A DNA stretch of 9,040 nt from Mucilaginibacter cryoferens (GTDB lineage: Bacteria; Bacteroidota; Bacteroidia; Sphingobacteriales; Sphingobacteriaceae). Under the pieces are notes generated by a model, which had not been told where the DNA came from, did not search any database, and saw only the letters and a list, made by a program, of their open reading frames with translations. How positions within the stretch are numbered: the first letter of the stretch is position 1; each line of letters opens with the position of its first letter. Both the position numbers and the translations under genes were made by a program. Positions 1-4,851 of this stretch are shown here, piece after piece. The stretch is taken from positions 1 through 9,040 of the forward strand of contig NZ_JACHCR010000044.1 in the NCBI RefSeq assembly GCF_014205845.1. The letters are read 5' to 3'.

Positions 1-95
1 AAAACGCTTTTACACCATTTGCTGAACTCGTCCGCCAGCTAAATCACTGCTCTCTTTGCCAGTGAATCTCATGGTCAACTTCCCCGGAATATCCA
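1..95. mobile_element. Probable end of an insertion sequence (IS21-like?) inserted in the coupling-protein gene
   Basis: The minus-strand coupling-protein reading frame matches its family up to the Walker A lysine (codon 96-98) and then turns into unrelated sequence. From about position 95 leftward the DNA holds three imperfect 25-bp repeats in tandem (20-44, 45-69, 70-94), each with a core like CTGGC/CCGGG followed by AA..GA and a CA. Multiple internal terminal repeats of this size are typical of IS21-family ends, and TGGATATTCCGGGG is a plausible outer tip. No transposase can be identified because only 95 bases are in view. The insertion is well supported by the break in the gene; the IS21 assignment is inference. 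Confidence 0.5.
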
Positions 96-731
96 TTTAC
101 CTGCACCGGCCAGGCCCAAAACGGCGGTTGAGCGGTGTGGATTAATAATGTTGATATAGGAATCCCTTACTTTCCCATTCAGGTTATATTTCGCGGGTAG
201 ATTTATAGAATACTCATTTTCTAATAGTCTTTCCTCTTGCGGAAACGTTTCGTTGTCTTTATTAAATATATCCTTAGTCAGATTAGCTTTAATAAGCCGT
301 GACAACCAGGTACCACCGGTTAAGATAAGCAGATAGCCGGCCCCGGTTATACCCATATACCCGATAGCCACCACGCTATTCCCGGCGGGCAAGTAGAAGA
401 TAAGCAGGCTGAGAAAATAGATGAGTAACCCACAAATAAGGTAAGCGCCTATGCTGTTCCGCTGGATTCCCTCGTCCTTTTTACCTTTTGCACCGAGCAA
501 GGATATGCATAAGAAAAGCAATGCCGCAAGTTTCGGTCTAAGCGGGTCATTAAAGAAGCCTGTCTTAGCGACATTGCCTATAATCCGGTCGGTAAAGACT
601 GCTGTCCAGTGCCATTCCCGAAATGCCTGATAGCAGATTATATAGAAATGTATGCTTAATATAACCAAGCTTATCAGCCTAGTCAGGTCAATGATCTTTC
701 GTAATCCTTGTGTATCTTCCCCTGTATTCAT
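75..731 (-). pseudogene. mobC: TraG/VirD4-type coupling protein (MobC), N-terminal fragment cut at Walker A
   Basis: This is the N-terminal third of a conjugative coupling ATPase of the Bacteroidetes MobC/TraG type, which links the relaxase-DNA complex to the type IV secretion channel at the inner membrane. Four hydrophobic segments (about residues 17-37, 66-81, 93-115, 119-142) form the membrane anchor. They are followed by a segment ending in INIINPHRSTAVLG and LAGAGK at 207-212, where family members have INIVNPFR...GxxGSGKS. After this lysine the frame runs only W-I-F-R-G-S-stop, encoded by foreign DNA. Full-length members are roughly 650-700 residues, so the whole ATPase domain is missing. 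It starts 3 bases after the relaxase stop and is the last gene of the mob operon. The protein cannot bind or hydrolyse ATP. Confidence 0.8.
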
Positions 732-734
732 TTT

Positions 735-2012
735 TTATTGTGTTAGTTGATTGTCATTTGCTATGCCCTTACGCTTCTTTCGTTTGCGCTTGCATGGTAT
801 ACCTGTCGATGGCTCATAATCTGCTTTGTCAAATAAGGTGGCCAGAAACCCAGATGGTTCCGGCGGTTTGAAGTATGCAGTTTCGGGATTGCTCTTTTTC
901 AGGTACTCTGTTTGCAGCCGTGATTTTAAATAAGTATTTGGCTGTGTTATCCTGTCGGTAAGTGCAAATCGTTCTGTTATCGCTTTGACGCTGTATGCTT
1001 TGCCCAGGTCGTTACCGTTGAACACGGTGCGATTTTTATTATCTATAAAAGTTAGGCCGTAGATAAAGCCCTGCTCATTCTGCCGGAACATCGCATGTAT
1101 ATTTTGTCGCTGTAATTCTTTAAGGAAAGTGGCTTTGGTAATGTCTCTATAACCCGCAAAAATCTTGTCGATCCGCTTTTTTAGATCATCCTTGTAGGGC
1201 TTGCGTTTTTCCTTGTTCTTTTCAAACTTTTCTTCCAGGTTCTTTAAAGTTGGTTTACCATTCAAACTGCTGGCTTTAAAAGGTATGCCGACCTTATTAC
1301 CCTCTTTATCCAGTATGGAATATATCAAGCCTTTCTTTTCAAACATTAAAGTATCTTCCCGACCACGGTCGGCGATAATATTAAACTGTTTTAGTACCGC
1401 ATTGAGTTCGGCTACAGTTGTGAATTTGTAAGTATTAGCTACTTCCGTAACTATATTGGTGATAGCCCGTTTAGTTGGGGTTTTACCATAAACCGCTTTT
1501 TCAATATGAATAGGCTTAATGCCTAAAGCTTCCTTTAAATCGTTGCCCTCGGCTTTAACTAAATTGTATGCTATTTCCAGTTCCTTACGTGCTGGCTCTG
1601 AAATCAGTTTACCGATATTATGGATATCAATGCGTTTTCCATGGGCTTGCATATTGGTGGTAACAATGTGCACGTGCTCGTGTGACGTATCTTTGTGCTG
1701 ATAAACCAAATAGGGCTGGTCCCCAAACCCGATCTTCTCCATGTAGGCTGCGGCAATTTGTTGCAACTTTCCCGTGCTTATCTTCTCTGATGGATCAAAA
1801 TTGAGCATGATATGCATTGCATTGGTTTTTACCCGGCTGTTGAGCATGGTGAGATTTTCAAACCTTGTCAGTTTGTTTTTAAAACTTAATTGGTCAATAT
1901 CGCCGCCAAACCTGCTGGCCATAATCAATTCGGCTTTGTTGTTCTCCACCTTGTTTTCATTGTAGCGTAATAGCCCCCTGATATTTTTACCAGTGATTAT
2001 TTTTGCAACCAT
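735..2012 (-). CDS. mobB: MOBP-type relaxase (MobB), mobilization nuclease
   Basis: This protein nicks one strand at oriT, stays bound to the 5' end through a tyrosine and is the pilot for transfer. The N-terminal relaxase domain (about residues 1-160) shows the candidate catalytic tyrosine Y17 in LLRYNENKV, the segment NAMHIMLNF at 64-72, and the metal-binding histidine motif H106-x-D108-xx-H111-x-H113-x-H115 followed by IV. The rest is a lysine-rich C-terminal region ending in a strongly basic tail (KRKRKKRKG). The length of 425 residues fits Bacteroidetes MobB relaxases. It overlaps the end of the upstream mobA-like gene by 16 bases and is followed 3 bases later by the coupling-protein gene, so the three are very likely one transcript. 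The relaxase looks intact. Confidence 0.92.
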   Translation of the reverse strand: MVAKIITGKNIRGLLRYNENKVENNKAELIMASRFGGDIDQLSFKNKLTRFENLTMLNSRVKTNAMHIMLNFDPSEKISTGKLQQIAAAYMEKIGFGDQPYLVYQHKDTSHEHVHIVTTNMQAHGKRIDIHNIGKLISEPARKELEIAYNLVKAEGNDLKEALGIKPIHIEKAVYGKTPTKRAITNIVTEVANTYKFTTVAELNAVLKQFNIIADRGREDTLMFEKKGLIYSILDKEGNKVGIPFKASSLNGKPTLKNLEEKFEKNKEKRKPYKDDLKKRIDKIFAGYRDITKATFLKELQRQNIHAMFRQNEQGFIYGLTFIDNKNRTVFNGNDLGKAYSVKAITERFALTDRITQPNTYLKSRLQTEYLKKSNPETAYFKPPEPSGFLATLFDKADYEPSTGIPCKRKRKKRKGIANDNQLTQ

Positions 2013-2404
2013 TTCGCGGATAATTGAGAGATGATCAGCAATAGGCTGTCTACCTTTACCTCCACCTTTTCATAACGTTCAGCGACCCTGATCATAAAAA
2101 AGTTTTTTTGTGCCTCATGTTTGGAGATATGGAAACCACGGGTAAGCTGATTGATATTGATCCCAATGGCTTTAAGTTCTTTACGGATACTGGCGAGTTC
2201 TTCCATCGGGCCATTTAGGCTGATGTCCTTGTGGAAATATAAGATGCGTTGCTTTTGCAGTATCTTTCTGATCACTTCGCCTAATGACTGGCAGTTGCTG
2301 TTGGTCTGTAGCTGCATCAGCTTTTTAAACTGGCTTTCACTTACCCGCATAATAATCGGATGACTCAATAATTCGTCTTGGTTCTCGGCTTTTTTACGGC
2401 TCAT
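1997..2404 (-). CDS. mobA: MobA-like relaxosome accessory protein (MobC superfamily)
   Basis: This small DNA-binding partner of the relaxase has 135 residues with the start chosen here. The segment HPIIMRVSESQFKKL (about residues 15-29) looks like the strand and first helix of a ribbon-helix-helix domain. IGININQLTR near residue 80 is the signature of the MobC/mobilization accessory family, followed by a helical C-terminus. Such proteins bind oriT, help the relaxase melt the nic region and often repress their own operon. The open frame extends upstream to an ATG at 2498-2500, but that codon lies inside a long palindrome and the 32 extra residues do not look like family N-termini. I therefore prefer the ATG at 2402-2404 (MSRKKAENQDE). 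It overlaps the relaxase gene by 16 bases. Confidence 0.82.
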   Translation of the reverse strand: MSRKKAENQDELLSHPIIMRVSESQFKKLMQLQTNSNCQSLGEVIRKILQKQRILYFHKDISLNGPMEELASIRKELKAIGININQLTRGFHISKHEAQKNFFMIRVAERYEKVEVKVDSLLLIISQLSAKWLQK

Positions 2405-2428
2405 AAATACATGTTTACTGGTGTCCAG

Positions 2429-2452
2429 AAACCGCAAGTTCCGCAGCGGTTT
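2429..2452. repeat. Perfect 7-bp inverted repeat with 10-bp spacer
   Basis: AAACCGC at 2429-2435 pairs with GCGGTTT at 2446-2452. It lies about 25 bases upstream of the preferred start of the mobA-like gene and is a good candidate for the relaxase or MobA recognition hairpin of oriT. Confidence 0.6.
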
Positions 2453-2468
2453 CCCCCGAAGAATAAGG

Positions 2469-2506
2469 GGCAAGATTTTTTCGTGTATACGAAAATACAT
2501 CTTGCC
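2469..2506. repeat. 38-bp interrupted palindrome
   Basis: The outer arms GGCAAGAT (2469-2476) and ATCTTGCC (2499-2506) and the inner arms TTTTCGT (2478-2484) and ACGAAAA (2489-2495) are perfect, around the 4-base centre GTAT. One extra base on the left and three on the right separate the inner and outer arms. It probably serves as an oriT hairpin or operator for the mob operon. The upstream ATG of the longer mobA-like frame lies inside its right arm. Confidence 0.65.
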
Positions 2507-2542
2507 GTTAACTGGTGTTAACTGTCTATTAGATAAAAGCCG

Positions 2543-2557
2543 CGCTGTTGAACAGCG
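2543..2557. repeat. Short palindrome CGCTGTT-G-AACAGCG
   Basis: Two perfect 7-bp arms around a single central G, typical of a dimeric regulator's operator. It sits in the candidate oriT/promoter region. Its binding protein is not known. Confidence 0.45.
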
Positions 2558-2597
2558 TTCCTGCTGTTAATTAATGTTGTTGATTGCTGCCTTTCGA

Positions 2598-2762
2598 CTA
2601 TTGAATGATCACATCTAATTTTTCCATGTTAAGCTTTGAAATGGAAAGGCGTAAGCGTCTTTTGACCGTGTGCCTGGGATGCTCCCGGATGTATCTAATG
2701 ATCGGCTTGTCATTCAGCTTGGGATTCCTTTTGGTGTGTGGTCTTGATTTCGTTCTGCTCAT
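2598..2762 (-). CDS. Small basic protein of unknown function (54 aa)
   Basis: I do not recognise this protein. With the start at 2760-2762 it is 54 residues beginning MSRTKSRPHTKRNPKLNDK. It is rich in Arg, Lys and His, has no membrane segment, and contains one likely helical stretch (about residues 18-50), so nucleic-acid binding is possible. An ATG at 2811-2813 in the same frame would add 17 hydrophobic residues. I prefer the internal ATG because a perfect 8-bp inverted repeat (2763-2784) abuts it directly, as an operator or translational hairpin would. It reads toward the candidate oriT and the mob operon and could belong to their regulation. That it is a real gene rests on context and composition only. 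Confidence 0.4.
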   Translation of the reverse strand: MSRTKSRPHTKRNPKLNDKPIIRYIREHPRHTVKRRLRLSISKLNMEKLDVIIQ

Positions 2763-2784
2763 GGCTATTCGTATTTGAATAGCC
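2763..2784. promoter_or_regulatory. Perfect inverted repeat abutting the start codon of the small basic gene
   Basis: GGCTATTC (2763-2770) and GAATAGCC (2777-2784) are separated by 6 bases. The repeat touches the ATG of the 54-aa basic protein on the minus strand, so it could be an operator or form an RNA hairpin that blocks initiation. There is no T-run after it in either direction, which argues against a terminator. Confidence 0.5.
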
Positions 2785-2828
2785 AAAGGTGGAGAGAACA
2801 AGATTTTAAACATAGGGACTTTGTTGGT

Positions 2829-2933
2829 GTCACCCTCAATATTGCTTAGATAGCAAAGAGTTATATTTTGGATGTTTTTAACAGATAATATAGAAGATTT
2901 GTAAAATCTCAGGGTGACCCTTTAAAAGTCACC
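2829..2933. repeat. Three GTCACC-type inverted sites between the divergent units
   Basis: GTCACCCT (2829-2836) is repeated inverted as AGGGTGAC (2911-2918), and GTCACC follows in the first orientation at 2928-2933. The last two form GGTGAC-N9-GTCACC. A small hairpin AGATTT-GTA-AAATCT (2895-2909) lies just before. The region separates the leftward mob side from the rightward recombinase side and probably holds the promoters and operators. I found no clean TAnnTTTG match here on either strand. Confidence 0.45.
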
Positions 2934-2954
2934 AATACGCCGAATTTAAAACTT

Positions 2955-2985
2955 TCATCATTGTTTCTTATAAGTTAAATGATGA
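2955..2985 (+). promoter_or_regulatory. Hairpin that would hide the start codons of the 54-aa leader gene
   Basis: TCATCATT (2955-2962) is perfectly complementary to AATGATGA (2978-2985), which contains the two tandem ATG codons of the small gene starting at 2979. In mRNA this would form an 8-bp stem with a 15-base loop and could limit initiation. It could equally be a DNA operator. Confidence 0.4.
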
Positions 2986-3143
2986 GGGATAAATTATATA
3001 ACAAACGGAATATAACAATCGAAAAGGCTATTGAAGTTTTGGCTGGAAATGGAATTAAAGTTACTTCAGAAAAAGCAGAAGAAATTTTGGATTTGATGTA
3101 TTTTTTGGCGAAATTGATAGTAAATCAGAACTTTAAAAAATGA
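2979..3143 (+). CDS. Small protein coupled to the serine recombinase (54 aa)
   Basis: The 54-residue product begins MMRDKLYNKRNITIEKA and is largely helical. It contains the segment GIKVTSEKAEEILDLMYFLAKLIVNQ (about residues 25-50), with an amphipathic helix at the end. It has no Cys or Trp and no membrane segment. Its stop codon overlaps the recombinase start as ATGA (3140-3143), so translation of the two is probably coupled. I recall similar small ILDFLY-LAK proteins next to integrases in Bacteroidetes mobile elements but know no function. A role as an excision or regulatory cofactor of the recombinase is a guess from position. The start could be the second ATG at 2982. Confidence 0.7.
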   Translation: MMRDKLYNKRNITIEKAIEVLAGNGIKVTSEKAEEILDLMYFLAKLIVNQNFKK

Positions 3144-4666
3144 AAATAGCGGATTTATATATCCGGGTTAGTACGGATGAACAGGCAGATAAAGGTTATT
3201 CCCAACGCGACCAGGCAGAGAGATTGCAAAAATATTGTAACGACAGTAATATTACCATTAGGAAAGTGATTTATGAAGATCACTCGGCAAAAACCTTTAT
3301 ACGACCGGAATGGACTAAATTGCTGGTTTATTTACGTCAGCACCGTAACAAGTCCAATTTGGTTTTATTTACTAAATGGGACAGATTTAGCCGTAATGCT
3401 CCTGATGCCTATAACATGATAAGCATGTTGAAGTCATTCGGAGTAGAACCACAGGCTATTGAGCAGCCGTTAGACATGACAGTACCGGAAAATAAGATGA
3501 TGCTGGCTATTTATCTGACAGCCCCTGAAATTGAGAATGACCGTCGCGGATTAAATACGTTTTACGGTATACGAAGGGCAAGAAAGGAAGGACGTTGGCC
3601 AGGCCTGGCACCAGTTGGTTACATCAACCGTACCGCAGAAGACGGCAAAAAGTATATCGGTCCTGACGGAGAACAGGCTAAGTTGATGGAGTGGGCATTT
3701 AAGGAAATTTCTAAAGGCAAATACTCAACTGAACAGATATTTAGAAAGGCGGTGGAATCCGGTTTGAAATGCAGTAAAAATAATTTTTTACGGCTTGTTC
3801 GCAATCCGATCTATTGTGGTAGAATTCCCATAGCGCAATTTAAAGATGAAGATGCTTTTACTGTTATCGGATTACATGAACCAATTATATCAGAATCCTT
3901 GTTTTACGAAGTACAGGACATATTAGACGGTAACAAGCGGACGATCAAAACTAAAATTATCACCAATAAACATTTTCCTTTGAAAGGCTTTATTTGTTGC
4001 TCAAGATGCCCCCGCACACTTTGCACAAGCGGTTCAAAAGGCCGTAGCATGTATTATTACTACTACCACTGTTGTTCTGAATGTGGTTGCAGGTATAAAG
4101 CGGAAGACGTTAATAACGAACTTTTAAAGTTATTTGATCTGTATACGCTAGATCCCCGTGCTATTGAGTTGTTTAAAATGGTCATCCTTGATGAATACGC
4201 CAATGACACCATTGGATATAAAGAGTATAAAGTTTCTTTGGCAAAACAGCTTACAGATTATAATTCCCGAGTTTCCAAAGCTCGGGAATTATTATTGGCA
4301 GGAGATCTTGATGGCATAGATTATAAAGGTATAAAAGCAGATTGCGAGCGGGGGATACTGATTACAGAGGCTCAAATTGCTGAATTAGGCAAAAATAAGT
4401 ATGCCAAAAGTCAATTGGAACCCATTATAGACAAAGCGATAATAACTTATGCTAATCTAAAGGTAATTTATTGTAAATCAGATAGTGAGGATAAAAGAAG
4501 GCTAATTGGTTCGATGTTTCCCGAAAAAATCACTTTTGAAAATCTAAAACATCGAACCGCTAAAGTGAATGAAAGCTTTCGTTGTATATATGTGATTAAT
4601 AGGCAGTTATCGGTCAAAAAAAAGGGGCAAAAGACTTTTGAAAATCTCTTGCCCCGTGAAGGGTAA
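3140..4666 (+). CDS. Large serine recombinase, probable integrase of the element
   Basis: This site-specific recombinase cuts both strands through a phosphoserine link and probably integrates and excises the element. The resolvase catalytic domain (residues 1-150) has the nucleophile S11 in YIRVSTDEQ and the arginine cluster in KWDRFSR (79-85). A recombinase domain starts near GLAPVGYINR (155-164). A zinc-ribbon follows, with cysteines 287, 290, 311/312 and 315/317. A probable coiled-coil stretch (about 350-430) precedes a conserved tail with MFPEKITFEN and KKKGQ. The length of 508 is normal for the family and it looks intact. Its start overlaps the upstream small gene by ATGA, and its stop codon lies inside the acceptor stem of the opposing tRNA-His gene, marking the probable att site. 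Confidence 0.93.
   Translation: MKIADLYIRVSTDEQADKGYSQRDQAERLQKYCNDSNITIRKVIYEDHSAKTFIRPEWTKLLVYLRQHRNKSNLVLFTKWDRFSRNAPDAYNMISMLKSFGVEPQAIEQPLDMTVPENKMMLAIYLTAPEIENDRRGLNTFYGIRRARKEGRWPGLAPVGYINRTAEDGKKYIGPDGEQAKLMEWAFKEISKGKYSTEQIFRKAVESGLKCSKNNFLRLVRNPIYCGRIPIAQFKDEDAFTVIGLHEPIISESLFYEVQDILDGNKRTIKTKIITNKHFPLKGFICCSRCPRTLCTSGSKGRSMYYYYYHCCSECGCRYKAEDVNNELLKLFDLYTLDPRAIELFKMVILDEYANDTIGYKEYKVSLAKQLTDYNSRVSKARELLLAGDLDGIDYKGIKADCERGILITEAQIAELGKNKYAKSQLEPIIDKAIITYANLKVIYCKSDSEDKRRLIGSMFPEKITFENLKHRTAKVNESFRCIYVINRQLSVKKKGQKTFENLLPREG
4616..4655 (-). terminator. Intrinsic terminator of tRNA-His, lying inside the recombinase 3' end
   Basis: On the minus strand GGGGCAAGAGA (4655-4645) pairs with TCTTTTGCCCC (4634-4624) with one G-U pair, an 11-bp stem with a 10-base loop, followed at once by eight T (4623-4616). 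It starts 6 bases after the tRNA 3' end. On the plus strand no T-run follows, so it is not a good terminator for the recombinase. Confidence 0.85.
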
Positions 4667-4736
4667 ATGATGGGGCTCGAACCCACGACCCTCGGTACCA
4701 CAAACCGATGCTCTAACCAACTGAGCTACATCTACC
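4662..4736 (-). tRNA. tRNA-His (anticodon GTG)
   Basis: The minus strand folds into a full cloverleaf. The acceptor stem is GTAGATG (4735-4729) with CATTTAC (4669-4663), including one G-U pair at 4:69. The D arm has GCTC...GAGC. The anticodon stem TCGGT/ACCGA encloses loop TTGTGGT with anticodon GTG at 4701-4699. The T arm is GTGGG-TTCGAGC-CCCAT. An extra G at position -1 (4736) faces C73 (4662), the identity mark of tRNA-His. CCA is not encoded. The last 5 bases of the opposing recombinase gene overlap the acceptor strand. A consensus promoter lies upstream and a terminator downstream. Confidence 0.96.
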
Positions 4737-4748
4737 GTTTGGAGAGTG

Positions 4749-4779
4749 CAAAAATAGAAATCTTCGCGCTATTTGCAAA
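4749..4779 (-). promoter_or_regulatory. Bacteroidetes-type promoter of tRNA-His
   Basis: On the minus strand TTTG (4779-4776), a 19-base spacer and TATTTTTG (4756-4749) match the Bacteroidetes primary sigma consensus TTTG-N19-TAnnTTTG exactly. The -7 element ends 12 bases before the tRNA 5' end, leaving room for a short leader. Confidence 0.8.
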
Positions 4780-4838
4780 CTCTTTTTAAAATTACATTCA
4801 GTTTACCTCATTAATTTAGAACGATTATTATTAATGGT

Positions 4839-4846
4839 TAAATTTG
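4839..4846 (+). promoter_or_regulatory. Possible -7 element of the copper ATPase gene
   Basis: TAAATTTG matches TAnnTTTG and is followed after 5 bases by the ATG at 4852. A weak -33 (TTAG, 4816-4819) lies 19 bases upstream. If used, the transcript would have almost no leader, and the ATG at 4834 could not be the start. Confidence 0.4.
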
Positions 4847-4851
4847 TAACT

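Larger units (their letters stand above)
2405..2597. other. Candidate origin of transfer (oriT) upstream of the mob operon
   Basis: This segment between the basic small gene and mobA-like holds an unusual density of symmetric sequence. There is AAACCGC-N10-GCGGTTT (2429-2435/2446-2452) and a 38-bp palindrome (2469-2506). Two direct copies of GTTAACTG lie at exactly 10-bp spacing (2507-2514, 2517-2524), and CGCTGTT-G-AACAGCG at 2543-2557. MOBP relaxases usually act at an inverted repeat beside the nic site just upstream of their accessory gene, so this is the natural place for oriT and for autoregulatory operators. The exact nic site cannot be read from sequence alone. Confidence 0.5.

Noticed and set aside
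2861..2901. Promoter for the recombinase operon (TATATTTTG or AAGATTTG)
   Set aside because: Neither fits TAnnTTTG with a properly spaced TTTG, so I do not call it.
2466..4655. Shared AAGGGGCAA in the candidate oriT (2465-2473) and in the recombinase 3' end (4622-4630), considered as related att or oriT sites
   Set aside because: The match is only about 9 bases, the flanks differ, and the second copy is explained by the tRNA terminator stem.
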